DNA from: Podospora pseudoanserina
Lineage: Eukaryota; Ascomycota; Sordariomycetes; Sordariales; Podosporaceae
Direction: 5' to 3'
Assembly: GCF_035222485.1 (NCBI RefSeq)
Contig: NC_085924.1
Coordinates: forward strand, 3,162,001 to 3,226,000
DNA: 64,000 nucleotides
Shown here one piece after another: positions 45,481-56,605 of the stretch (the stretch's first letter is position 1; every line of letters begins with the position of its first letter). The notes beneath the pieces are model-generated. The model had not been told where the DNA came from and did not search any database. It was given only the letters and a program-made list of their open reading frames with translations. Both the position numbers and the translations under genes were made by a program.

Positions 45481-45587
45481 AACAATAAGTAGTTAAAGCA
45501 ATATATACCTTAACTTACTCATAGTTTTCTTCTGCTGAAAATGATAAGCTAATTTCAACGTCGCAGTGACAGTTATTTTCAGATGAT

Positions 45588-45967
45588 GCTGAAAATAACA
45601 TGAACAGCAAAGAGGATGGTGGGGTGCCACTTTTTATTGCGACACCCCATAAGCGAGTCCGAAAACGGCAAAAAATTTCCCTCGACACAACAATACGTTA
45701 AGTATAAAGCCATCGAGAATAAAGATGTCAACGACGTAGAGTTGATACGAAGAATGGAACGAACCAGAGGAAGCTCTGCGCTTTTTATAATTACCTTATA
45801 TCTTGAACGTTATGAACCGATTTTAAATCAACTTGTGGTCTGAATATTATTTTTGAATCAAAGCTGAAAATAAGCGTGGTGGAGAGAGGGGTGGGGTGCC
45901 GCTCATTAACCACACACCCTGCAAGCGAGTCTGAAAATGGTAAAAGATTTCCCTCGACCGAACAATA
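45588..45967 (+). repeat. Direct duplication of about 105 bp
   Basis: Two related blocks, 45588-45697 and 45863-45967, both start GCTGAAAATAA and contain GGTGGGGTGCC and AAGCGAGTC(C/T)GAAAA(C/T)GG(C/T)AAAA(A/G)ATTTCCCTCGAC then AACAATAC. Most differences in the best-aligned part are C/T or A/G transitions, as RIP would leave. In one frame both read SESENGK(K/R)FPST(Q/E)QY. No family is recognised. Confidence 0.65.
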
Positions 45968-46682
45968 CAACACTGCTCCAACATCTTGTACAGTGCATCT
46001 CTGGTATTTTGACACTGTGACATTCCAAGAACATCGAGCTCAAGAACTCGAGTTTGACCAGATAGTGAAGTACTTTGTTCCATGAAGCTGTCAGTCAGAG
46101 TGACATGTCTACTCGGTCTGGTTTACAATAAAGCCTTTGTCCTGTGCCAGGCATGGGCAGGCAGCTAAGTAGCTAAAGATGCCTTAACTAAAAGCTATCA
46201 TTTAGCAATATCTCAGAAAGAGGATAAAAACGTTCAGACAATTAATCAATCGTAAGAGCTCAACGACGATAAGTATGGTTACCCATGGTGGATGTCTGTG
46301 ACTAGAAAAAGTCAGTAAAAAAAAAGGGGGGGGGGTAGGGGAACGGTCTCGCACTGGGGCGACCTCGTGAAGTACAGGAATTGGCCTGCAACTTACGGCG
46401 CAACTCAATTAGGAGAGCCACTCCACCATAATATCTACCTTTGGGCAGTTTGATATCTACTGGTGTGGAACTTGGGAGTATCTTCCGCCGGGCCCTCGCC
46501 CTTCCTCTGCCGCACCCTTGCAATAGTCAACCCTAACCCAATCCTTCCACACTGCCCAGAGGCCTCCACACTGCCCGCTGCCTGATTGACGATGGCATTT
46601 GATGTTTTCTCTTTCAATCGCGCAATAGCTCCTCTGCCCAAAAGTTGTCACCAGCAGTCTTTCTGCACCACACCAACAAGCC
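45968..46682. other. Right flank of the element island
   Basis: About 700 bp without a gene, including a run of A then G at about 46317-46336. It holds the promoter of the HET-domain gene that follows. Confidence 0.4.
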
Positions 46683-49118
46683 ATGTCGCGACCCCGTTCA
46701 CAATCGCTTCCAGCAATCAACACGCCACATCGATATCCTCCGTACCAATATCAGCGCCTTTCCTCCCCGCGGCACATCCGAATCATCCAACTGCTAGGCT
46801 ACGACCCTATCCTCTCGCGCGTTTTCATCAGTATAGTAGAGCATGACCTCTCCACCTTATCGAAGCGCTTCACTGCACTCTCATACACCTGGGGCTCAGC
46901 CATCGAGACATTTGAAGAGACGCATCACTCAGCGATCATCGGCCCCGACAAAGCGCGTTTGTCAAAGAATCCGTGCGACATTGAGCTAGTTCTTGTTCCG
47001 CCAGAAGCCCTTGAGACCTTCAAGCGCAGCGATGACGCCTCACTGGATCCCCGAGGATCTATGGTCGACTTGTACACCACCCCAGTCACTACCATCACTG
47101 TTACGGGCAACCTGTCGAACTTCTTCCGGACGTATATGACCGAGACATGGCCGAGGAGGCACGCCCAAAGTCATGCTTGTTGGGGACCCACTATTAGCTT
47201 GGAGGAAAGCACCAATTTCTGGATTGATGCCGTGTGCATTGATCAGAACAATGACGAGGAAATCGCCGCCCAGATTCCCATCATGGGAGAGATCTACTCT
47301 TCCGCTGGCAGGGTATTGGCATGGCTTGGGGCCGATGAGGCAAGATTCAGCGTGTTCAGATGGTGGCATGACACGGTCTACCCAAGAATGCGGCATGTTT
47401 TGCACCGCGCTGGGGAAAAGGGAATTCTGTCTCTCAGGGCCTCCAGTTGCTTCGATATTGAACTCTGGGCGGATGTTTTTGGATTGGCTCCTCCGGTTGA
47501 GCTGGGAGTTACGAACTGGCTTGATGCATGGACGGAATATTGGGCATTCTACCGCACAAGGCGTTATTTTCACAGGGTCTGGATCTGCCAAGAGATTGTC
47601 CTCGCAGACTGCCTACAGACATATTGTGGAAGTGGAGAGCTAAGCTGGGGCGACATGGTTGGCTTTACGACTTTATTGGGGACAATACATTGGGTTGATG
47701 CTATCGGCACCCAGTGCCGAGTGAATCTTCCCCTTGAGTGGACTCCATCCATCCGTGGTTTCGGTATTGGCGACCTCTTTGAGGTTCAGCAACAACAAAA
47801 CAGCAAGATTTGGCAAAGTACTGGTTGGGTCCGCCAATGGTTCGCCATTATCTCAGCCGTCCGCCGCCGCGGTTGTTTCAAGCCCGAGGATAGAGTTTAC
47901 GCTACCGTCGGTATCCTTCAGCAACTCTTACCCCCCAACACCCCCTTGCCGATCCCCATCGACACTACCCACACACCCGAGCAGCTCTTCACCTTCACCG
48001 CCGCCGCCATCCTCAAGAACTGGCCAGAGCTCTCGATCTTTGCCTTTCTCGAGCACAACGCCTCCCGTGCTTTCTCGTCACTGCCAACGTGGGTCCCCGA
48101 CCTGTCGATCGACGACTTTCCCTGGCCGCTGGGTCCATTCGACACCTACTTCGGAGCCGGGATCGCCACTTCCGCTCCACTGAAGGATTTCTCAGTAAAC
48201 GATTGGTTCCAAGCCCGTGCTACCGCCCCAATCCCATCGTTTCGACATATCGACCCGATCAAAGGACAGTTTGCCTTGCGCGGCAGCAAGCTAGATACCA
48301 TCAAGCAAAAGTACCACTGTACTCATGTGTACGATATGAAGCTCGCCGAGCTGGCGATTGAAGTGTTGGCCAACCTGCCCGTACACTACGCACACGACTT
48401 GGTCCAGGAAGAAGAGACGGGAGCGACGCGGGGACAGTGTAGGGTGGAGGCCTTGATACATACAATGACCTGTGCTGGGATGGGGTTTTCTTCTTCTCGG
48501 GGCTCGATGGAGAAGACTAGCCAATTGTTCCCTTCGTTCAGGAGCTGGTTGTTGATGAGTCTGTCGCAGGTGTGGTCTGGGATTGACCCGGTGGACAGGT
48601 TGCATCCGGCACATACGGCGGGGGATGACGTGGAGCTGCAGAAAAGGAGGGCTAAAATGATGGAAACGATGACGAATGTAGGAATGTCGAGCAAGTTCAT
48701 GCCTTGCATGAAGGAGATTGAAGAGATGGCAAGTATGATTATCGCGGCGGATAGAGGAGAGGGGCAATGGCCTAGGTTGCTTGAGCAGCCACTGGAATTC
48801 AGTGATCAGATCAGGAGGGTTATGACGGACAGGTGTTTGTTCACCACGGAGAATGGTTGGTTGGGGATCTGTTTAGATACTGCTCTGGAAGGCGATGAGG
48901 TGTGGATTTTGGAGGGTGGGGCCGTACCATACGTGTTGAAGAAGAGCGGGAGTGAGGTGGAAGTCAACATTGAGATGGCAGGCGGTGAAACACGAACATC
49001 GAAGGCAGAAGGAAGAAGATTTGGCGGCGAGACATATGTCCATGGCGTTATGAACGGCGAACTCCTTGGCAAGGCTAGAACAGGGGCGGTCCAGTGGGAA
49101 GAGGTGGTGTTGATTTAA
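46683..49118 (+). CDS. HET-domain (heterokaryon incompatibility) protein 1
   Basis: A single exon gives 811 aa. HET-domain motifs are clear: FTALSYTWGS (about residues 63-72), FWIDAVCIDQNNDEE (about 179-193), IYSSAGRVLAWLGAD (about 206-220) and RVWICQEIVLAD (about 298-309). HET domains are found in fungal proteins that trigger cell death or rejection when unlike strains fuse, and the fold is related to TIR. The C-terminal 150 residues have the pattern seen after many HET domains: FTTENGWLGICLDTALEGDEVWIL and GGETYVHGVMNGEL. No WD40, ankyrin or NACHT part is attached. No introns are needed. A second HET gene lies 7.5 kb downstream on the other strand. Confidence 0.92.
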   Translation: MSRPRSQSLPAINTPHRYPPYQYQRLSSPRHIRIIQLLGYDPILSRVFISIVEHDLSTLSKRFTALSYTWGSAIETFEETHHSAIIGPDKARLSKNPCDIELVLVPPEALETFKRSDDASLDPRGSMVDLYTTPVTTITVTGNLSNFFRTYMTETWPRRHAQSHACWGPTISLEESTNFWIDAVCIDQNNDEEIAAQIPIMGEIYSSAGRVLAWLGADEARFSVFRWWHDTVYPRMRHVLHRAGEKGILSLRASSCFDIELWADVFGLAPPVELGVTNWLDAWTEYWAFYRTRRYFHRVWICQEIVLADCLQTYCGSGELSWGDMVGFTTLLGTIHWVDAIGTQCRVNLPLEWTPSIRGFGIGDLFEVQQQQNSKIWQSTGWVRQWFAIISAVRRRGCFKPEDRVYATVGILQQLLPPNTPLPIPIDTTHTPEQLFTFTAAAILKNWPELSIFAFLEHNASRAFSSLPTWVPDLSIDDFPWPLGPFDTYFGAGIATSAPLKDFSVNDWFQARATAPIPSFRHIDPIKGQFALRGSKLDTIKQKYHCTHVYDMKLAELAIEVLANLPVHYAHDLVQEEETGATRGQCRVEALIHTMTCAGMGFSSSRGSMEKTSQLFPSFRSWLLMSLSQVWSGIDPVDRLHPAHTAGDDVELQKRRAKMMETMTNVGMSSKFMPCMKEIEEMASMIIAADRGEGQWPRLLEQPLEFSDQIRRVMTDRCLFTTENGWLGICLDTALEGDEVWILEGGAVPYVLKKSGSEVEVNIEMAGGETRTSKAEGRRFGGETYVHGVMNGELLGKARTGAVQWEEVVLI

Positions 49119-49379
49119 GGTTGGAACCCCAGCCCTGCCAAGGAACCCTTGCTGCGCCACGGGCCATGCCAAGAATGACCAGACCGTACCGTAAACAGCC
49201 ACCTCAACACCGGGTTGGATCCCCTTTGAGCACAACAGCCATTGGCAAGTTTGGGCTATCTAGGTTATCAAATCCTTGGGGAGAGTTTCGGAATTGCTTG
49301 CTGGAAATGGACATGTCATACATACCTGAGGGACCAGTGGCACGTCCAGGGTCTCGACAGCGCCGACAAGTGTAAGATC

Positions 49380-49762
49380 CACCAAAAACATCGATATATG
49401 CAAAAAGTTGGGGCAGTTTTTCAGCGGTCTTCTTTTGCAAATGGGCGGCTGAATGGCAAGTACACTGTTGGCAACCCGGCCTTGAGTTTCTATCGGTTCA
49501 GCTCGCGTTGATGACATGGAGGACGTTGAGCCCGTTGAGGATGTTCTCGCAAAGATTGGAGAAAGCATGGGAAGGAACCGGCGTCGGTTGCGTTGAACTG
49601 GAGCGTCAGCAAGGGAGCAATCGCGGTCAGGTAATTGGGATCTGGAATTCGGATCAGGCGGCTCGGGCGGTTGACGCTTTGGGGTGGAGGTTATCTCAGG
49701 AGGAGGTGGCCGGGATTGATGGTGTCAGCTTTGAGGGAACAAAGCTGATTACTGTTACATGA
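49380..49762 (+). pseudogene. Aldo/keto reductase C-terminal relic
   Basis: Pieces in changing frames match the last third of a fungal aldo/keto reductase: FANGRLNGKYT (about 49436), then MEDVEPVEDVLAKIGESMGR (49516 on), then an ALNWSVSKGAIAV-like piece in another frame, then NSDQAARAVDALGWRLSQEEVAGIDGVSFEG to a stop at 49760-49762. At least two frame changes separate the pieces (near 49577 and 49628). The N-terminal barrel with the catalytic Tyr is absent. It is a remnant of a host metabolic gene. Confidence 0.7.
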
Positions 49763-50275
49763 GAGGAATCCAGCTGAACTCTCCAGGCTTTACATCGAAT
49801 CCTTACTTGTTTCAAAGCTTTGGACCTGTCCGGTCTCCTATAGGCAGACAGCAATTGGCATTTGCAAATACAATCCACAACGGGTGGAACGGAGCGAGAA
49901 AAATTACCGTAGGGGTTTCTAGCAGTGGCGTCACGTCTCTCGATTGCTATAGTTCATTGGGGCAGCTTTCAAGACAATAGTTTTATCCCCCAGCATGTGA
50001 GGACTACAGCATCCACCCTAATCCACTTTACCGTGTAGATGGTGCCTTACATACCCACCCGACGTTGCATCCTCAAGCCTTGGCAACAGGCCTGCATCTT
50101 GGTGCTGAGCTTGGCCCTGTCTTCTTCCTCCGTCGCAGTTTGGAAAGGAGGCGGTTAGAAAGAGTATATAAAAGGAAGACAGTTCTCTGGCACCAGTGTT
50201 CAGTACTCAGTTCCCAGAGCTCAGACAATCATCTCCCAGACTCGTCTCATCAACACCCAGTACGCCACCAACACC
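49763..50275. promoter_or_regulatory. Upstream region of the small secreted protein, with TATA box
   Basis: TATATAAAA lies at 50165-50173, about 105 bp ahead of the ATG at 50276. It is followed by a TCAGTACTCAGTTCCCAGAGC leader region with CT-rich parts. This is one of the clearest promoters in the window. No gene lies in the 400 bp before it. Confidence 0.6.
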
Positions 50276-50901
50276 ATGGTCAACTTCGCCCTTCCTGCCC
50301 TTGTCCTCGTGGCATTGACTCCCATCATCGGTGCTGTCGCCGTTCCAGCGGAGTCTAGCGTGACCAACTCTGTGGTCCAAGACCAAGTTTGTGGAGGAGC
50401 GTTTCTCCTTTGCCAAATGGGTCGACGACATCATCGCCAACAAGACAACTCTCTCCCCGGAACAGGCATATGACGCATACGAGAGGACCGTCCTCAACGC
50501 TACTGAGCCCAGCGGCACTCTAAATAAGCGGGTGCCCAGGTGCAACAACATCCCAAACGGCAGGGTTCTGGCCTCTGATGCTGTCAAGTGCATCAACTAT
50601 CTTGCCAGCCTCGGGTCCACGCCGTGCCTGGTGAGAGTCAGCGTTCGGTTTGCTCAGTGTGGAAATGCCGAAATGTGGGGTGTTGGACGTGGTTCCACCG
50701 CTTACTCCTCGCACTGGTAGGTTCCCTTTTTCTTTGTTTTCACTCACATCAACTAACCTTTGCGGCAGTGAACATGTCGCCCGTGCGGGTGGGTTGATCA
50801 TGGACGCATGTACCGAGCCGGATAACACTGTCCAGGGAGATGAATATGCGTGGGAAAACGGGGATATTGCTGTGCACATTATCAAGAGAGGGATTTTTTA
50901 G
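50276..50901 (+). pseudogene. Small secreted cysteine-containing protein, apparently broken
   Basis: The ATG at 50276 starts a signal peptide (MVNFALPALVLVALTPIIGA). The mature part carries several Cys residues in a spaced pattern: RCNNIPNG, KCINYLASLG, PCLVRV, AQCGNAEMWG, then after an intron with a GTAGGT donor CEHVARAGGLIMDAC and NGDIAVHIIKRGIF. The layout resembles small secreted fungal proteins of unknown role, some of which act outside the cell. The coding sequence looks interrupted about once. I cannot name the family, and base error cannot be excluded. Confidence 0.6.
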
Positions 50902-52413
50902 GTACAGGAACTTTGTCAGGTAGAGGTGCGCGGGAAAATATCACTCCCCATGCTACCTGGATCTAATTCAATGTTGGGGTGGGAAGGCAAGCGGCATCTA
51001 TTGACATTCGCTGAGCTACTTTCCGTCAACATGAAGGTACACTTTTGTGTAGAGATTGCAGGCAGTGGGTTCAGATATATTTGCATACAAATGTATGCCT
51101 CAGTTATCCAACAGTGACAGAAGCCATGACTAATTTCAAATATGGTAAAAGAAAGCGATTTTTGTTGTAGGAACTCTTTGCGGCAGATTAGTATTGCTGG
51201 TATGGATGACGAATATGAATTGTAGTTCTGAGAACGGTGACCTTGGTTGAGGATCTGTTGATGTCAGGCAAAAGCGCAGAATCAAACCCTGTCTGCAGTG
51301 AGTGATGATGCTAGATAACGGTGACAGCAGCGAGTGTTGTGGTTAAACTCTCACTATCCCGGCAACCGGCAATTGGCGGGTTCATCTTCTCTCGATGTAG
51401 TGAGTGTATTATGGCAACGCCGGCACAGCCCTCATCCCTAGAAGGCTGCTGCCTTAACCGACGCCTTGAAAGCAGTGGGATCAGTCACCGGTCGAAGGAT
51501 AGGATATGATGCAATAATAACGCTCGGCCTGGAAAGCCGTTTCTTGGTGTCTACTGGTCAGATGATGATTCAAGCGGAGCGATGTTTGAGTGAGTGGCTT
51601 GAGCAAGGAATTAGTGTGCGCACTTGCAGAGGGTTTATATATCAGGTCAACCATGTAGCCCAATAAGAAAAGACGCGCCGCCGCACATGCCCAGCGGTGC
51701 AATGGTCAGCTTCTCGCATTTAACATGGCCCACTCCCTTTGTGGGTGAGTGGTTCTATGACTGGTGCAAAGCTCAGGTTCGCTCCCTGAGCGTGAAGTTT
51801 TGCTTTTTCAATTTTTATTCATTTTTTTATTCTTGTGTCCCTGTCCTGGCAACACTTACTTGCATATTCCAACCCAAAATAATGCAAGGAGTTGATAATT
51901 AGATGACTGAGCACGTTCTTGTGTTTCGCAACTTTACGGCATCATCAGTCCTTCAAAACAAGTTGTGCAGGTGGCGGCATATTTCATCTGAGCCTTCGTT
52001 AGCAGCGTTCGCAGGCCTGCCATATTCCATCCGAACAAACAGCATTGATTTTCATGTTCAACAACTTGAGTCAAAACATATATCTAGATATGTTGGTATG
52101 TGTCTGACGGGGACAACTCTATCCATCCAGGATAAGATGCGTCATAGGCTGGGAGACATTGAAGCCAATTTCAACCCTACGAGCTCCCCTCAGAGCAATG
52201 AGTGAGGCAAATCAACCTTGAACCTGCCCATCCAGGTTCCTTCTCAAAAGTTCACGATCAAAACAAATTGCTCCCGGATCACTGTCACGTACCTTTTTCA
52301 ACCCTACTATTCCCGCCCTTAGCTGTGGTCACTACAACCCGTATAACAACAATTTTGTGAGATTTATTTTGTTTCACGCATTCAAAACACCATTTTGAGT
52401 ACTCAACGATCGA
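50902..52413. other. Gene-free stretch, 1.5 kb
   Basis: I see no supportable gene. Short frames at 51.3-52.2 kb on both strands lack family features. A/T content is higher than in the flanking genes. Confidence 0.4.
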
Positions 52414-53886
52414 AAATGATGAATACAGGAGCTGGGGCCGTGGCGAAGGTGTGCGACTCTACCGCCAAGGTCGAAATTGCCGATGCCCCTCTCATCACTT
52501 CGGTGATGGAGAACATTGGCGATATTGCCGACGGTAATAGTATGCTTCCCAATGCCCAGCGCGAGTCGATCGTGTCCCCAGACGAGAAAGTGGATGTCGC
52601 CAGTGACGCCACTAACGACCTGCTCGCTGCAACTGTCGAAGGCCCGGTGGATGCCAATACCCAAACTCAGGACCAGATGATCGAGGGTACGTAAGAGAAG
52701 GGATATCTACTACGATTGCAAGGAGGGAACCACCTAAACGTGGGTTCATACATAACGCAGCATACCTCCAAACCGCGGTTCATCTAAGGGCCTCTCGGCG
52801 TTGGACTCGGACAGTGAGAGATACACCAAATGCGTCTTCACCTACATCTTCATCCTTAATATACACAAAAACCCTACCCTGAGGATCACTTGACAAGCAA
52901 TGAGCTAACAGTGTAATTGACAGGCCATGCCACTATTTCTGCTCACCTACCCCTCGATAATCCTCAGCATACCACCCCGTAGCCTCCTCCCCCCAAGCCT
53001 CCCGCCCTCATTGAACCAAACGTGTGCGATGGAACTCCAAATGCCGACTCTCACCAGAATGAGAAACCGCCCAGCGACAAAGGCGGGAAGCAAGACGACC
53101 CTGAGGCCCTGAGGAAAACCGGAGCTGAATTTGCGATTGTAAAGGCCGAGAAGAGTGAGAGTTATGTCTCTACCCAAGAGTAATATCGCATTATCGTCTT
53201 CGTCGATGGCTCTGCCAAAGCCGGGCGAAGACCTAGAGGGAAGAGGAGACTATGCAATAATCTTCAACCAATAGCGACCAGGCACGAAGGAACATGGGGA
53301 TTGTGTTGTTCTTGCCTGGCCAATGGAGATTGCCGTGACACCGACCAGTGCAGAGGTCATGGCGGTCCTGGAGACCATGGTTCAGGTGCACAGCCAGATC
53401 ACCGAAATCTTCACCTCTGGAGAGGTGTAGGATGACCGGCCGCTCGACAAGAGGATCGTTCTCGACATATACTCAGACTCGGAGGGCACGGTTTCAAGCA
53501 TACTTGCCACAAAGGAGAAGGTCGAGGCCACGTAGGAGGGACAAGTATTTTGCTACGAAGAGGTGCTAGCATTGCGAAAAAGGTGGCATTGGAGGTCATC
53601 AAGGAAGAGCAGAAGCTCAAAAATCTGTGCCTTGGATATGGCGTGATAGTGGAGGTCAGCTACCACCGGATCCCCGGTCATGCACTATTGCAAAGCAAAG
53701 GCAGTAGCAAAATTACAGATAAAGGGAAAAGGCGCAAAGCAAAAGGTGGCACAAGGTGCTCCGGCTTTAACGTCCTCATTGAAGGGTGGTGTTAAGAAGG
53801 CGACAAAGCAATACAGCAAGAATAAGAAGGAGTGGAGGAAGCTCGTCCAGAAGGTCAAAGATGAGATTGCGAATGCCCTCAACTGA
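52414..53886 (+). pseudogene. RNase H-like relic, copy 3
   Basis: A polar N-terminal part (MNTGAGAVAKVCDSTAKVE to about 52694) is followed by decayed segments with a clear RNase H order: YRIIVFVDGSAK, GDYAIIFN, LAWPMEIAVTPTSAEVMAVLETMVQVHSQI, IVLDIYSDSEGTVSSI, VIVEVSYHRIPGH, and a KAKAVAKLQIKGKGAKQKV lysine-rich tail. The acidic positions expected of an RNase H fold (DGS, the helix Glu, the SDS Asp) and a late His are recognisable. It is broken in several places. It is the fullest of the three related relics and sits between two HET genes. Confidence 0.65.
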
Positions 53887-56605
53887 GATGTCACGGCATA
53901 GTGCTAGTGGTTTGATCAAGGCCAATAGGCTATTGGGGGCCTATGCAGGGATATGCTAGGGATTGGTAATAACATCTGGACGTATCTCTGACAAGGTGTT
54001 GGAAACAACAAGCTAACCTGTAACATAGGCATAAGACTGGTTTGTGGATAATACCTTACTGTACGGATAAGTTGCGCACGAAGCAAAAGAGGGGGAAATG
54101 GAATATAATAGGACTGGAAAGGGTGGGTGTAGCAGGCGTCAGTTGCCTTATGGTAGCCTTACACAATATATCGTATAGGTCTGTCATAATGGACCGTTAG
54201 AATAGTGTATTGAAAGGGTTAACATGAAAGAGGAGACATAACTGCTAGCTCAGAGGTATCTGGTATCCATGTCCTCGTAATAGTGGTTGTAGTAAGACCA
54301 GCATATTTGGACCCTTTATTAGCAATGTAAAACTCTCTCGAAGATAGCCAATGTTATGAACAAGTAACTGAAAAGGCTCAACTGCCGCCGGTGCATCAGA
54401 AAAGCCCTTATAACACCAGGCGTCTCTGTGAAGACTGCCCCCGGAGGGACTTCGGTCAGTGGCCACGACGGCTTCTATGACTTCGGAAGGTGGCAAGGCT
54501 TTCTCGGGTTAGGTAATGAGGTTTTCCATCCATTGTAACAGCCTACAGGAGAAGACGGTCGCGTTGGAGGCGGTCAAAACTGCCACCGAGCTGGCAAGTA
54601 GTGATACTAGCAAGAGAATCAATGAGAGGTGGGCTATGACGAATAGAGTCATGGCCTTAGTTAAACCATATTGTGCAACAAATCCAGGGAGAAGTGAATA
54701 TGGGGAAACAATAACGAGACAGAGAAAAAGAGAGTTCTGGAAGCTCAAATATGGGATAAGCCCGCCTCTTTAACGTTTCTTTAAACCGTATCATGGAACT
54801 TTTAGTAGCCATTAAAGACATTAAGCGATAGTGGAACTGAAAAACATAAATCAAGTGACACTGTAAAAGAAGGTGGTTATGAGCTGATGAGCGGGGACAA
54901 AATAAGACCTATGAGATGGCGGTTCTATGGAGTTGTTTGTGTGATTGTGACTCCAATTCTCTGACTATGCGTCATTACACCTTGTGTGCCTGGACTTTTT
55001 AGGTTGATAACCACCACCATCTCATTTGGGTCCGTAGTGGGAATTCAAGGCTGTAATAAAACATTGAAGTGACGGCTAGAGGAAAAGAAAACAGGTCCGT
55101 TAAGTGGGAGCGGACTCCCATATATATATGTGGAAAAGGGCACCTGACGGACCACCGGCCTCTGGAAAAGCCAGGTGGAAATTGAAACTACCTCCTTAGA
55201 TACCTTATCTTGCCCTGTCCTTTATACCTTTAAATAACACTAGGCCTTAAGCCTATAATAGTACGGTACCACTCAGTCACCAATCTTTTATGGTTTGTAA
55301 ATTCTGTTGTTAGCCCGGAGATTATATGATCCCAGCGATTTCCCTAACACAGGAAACGTCGGGAATATACTTATTCATGGTTGACTTTCCCTGAAATTTC
55401 GGACTGATCGTGGCCGTCCATTCCCATACGTGGTATATTTTGCTTGGATACCAATTCCCCTTATCGACCTGTGTGTCGTCATCGTTGCTATATCTGAGCG
55501 GTTTATAGTGGCTGTGATTGATTCTCCCGTCTCCAAGCAGCTTCCACGTTGTGAGAACAATGCAGATCGGCTTGGTGTACCTCGGACCCTAAGCCGGGGG
55601 CCTGGGATTCGTGCCTGGGATGGGCGTTATGCTTATTGAGAAGTCTGTGAAACAGCGAGAGCAACCCATGCTATCGATACGTTTAGTTTACGGCGAGCGG
55701 GTAGGTGGGTAGTAGATATGTCTGCATGGTACTTACATAGCTCCTTGGTAAGCACTAGCCTTGCAGTGGCAGCCGAACTCGTGGCTTAGGAGACATATCA
55801 GCCTCTTGTCAAAATCCGCGAATGGCGATTTGTATCCCTGGAGGTATTTACAGCCTTGAGATTTTTAACCTCCGCTCCAATAAATGGAAACTGCGCATTC
55901 CACAAATGGTGGTAGTAGATGGCGGCGAGCCCATGATATGTTTGATAAAGCCCACGAAGGGTCTCCAGGCTGATGGGATGCACGTTCGTGCCACAGTCAC
56001 AGCTTCCTAGTCCAATATTGGTTGTCTTCGGCGGAATGATCAGAAAATCTTCTTGCTTCATCATGCGGGTGATTTGCGATCGATTCGACTGGTAGATCCG
56101 TCCTCGTAAAAGGCGAACTTGGTATCGGATATTACACGTCACCATTATGCCTGTCGGAACGGCCGTGACACATCTGACACCATCTTGCTGAGCAATCCAG
56201 AATGGTCTGTTTCCGCTTGCTTTTTGCGCCATACTTCTCCAATCGAGATCAGGCTGGGACCAAGATATGGATAGTAGTAGAACGTCTTTTTGGGCAGGTC
56301 ACAGAGCGTTAGCTCTGGATAGGACACTGACGTTGGAGGCATGTCCTTTGTTCGTAGCTTGCGATACCATGGTGGTAAGATCCACATGTTGAATGTATTG
56401 GCTGTGATGTGGTTGAAACAGGATAGCCTTGATGGTCAAAAGCGGCAGAAGAACAAAGAGCTCATGGGGAGCGTGGTCTCGGGTCTTAAATCCCCGGGAC
56501 CTTCGAAGCTTGGAACTTTGCTGGTACCGTGTGTAGATACCTAGCATGTGGGCTGGGGTTTAATTGGCGTCGGTGGCGTGGTGAAAGGTTTATTCCATGG
56601 TAAAA
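53887..56605. other. Gene-poor, decayed-looking stretch, 2.7 kb
   Basis: No gene can be supported. Frames at 54516-54773 (plus; a helical Lys/Glu-rich peptide) and 55798-56232 (minus; 144 codons with CDCGTNVHPISLETLRGLYQTYHG) are open but unlike anything I recognise. The second is the better candidate for a relic. Confidence 0.35.
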
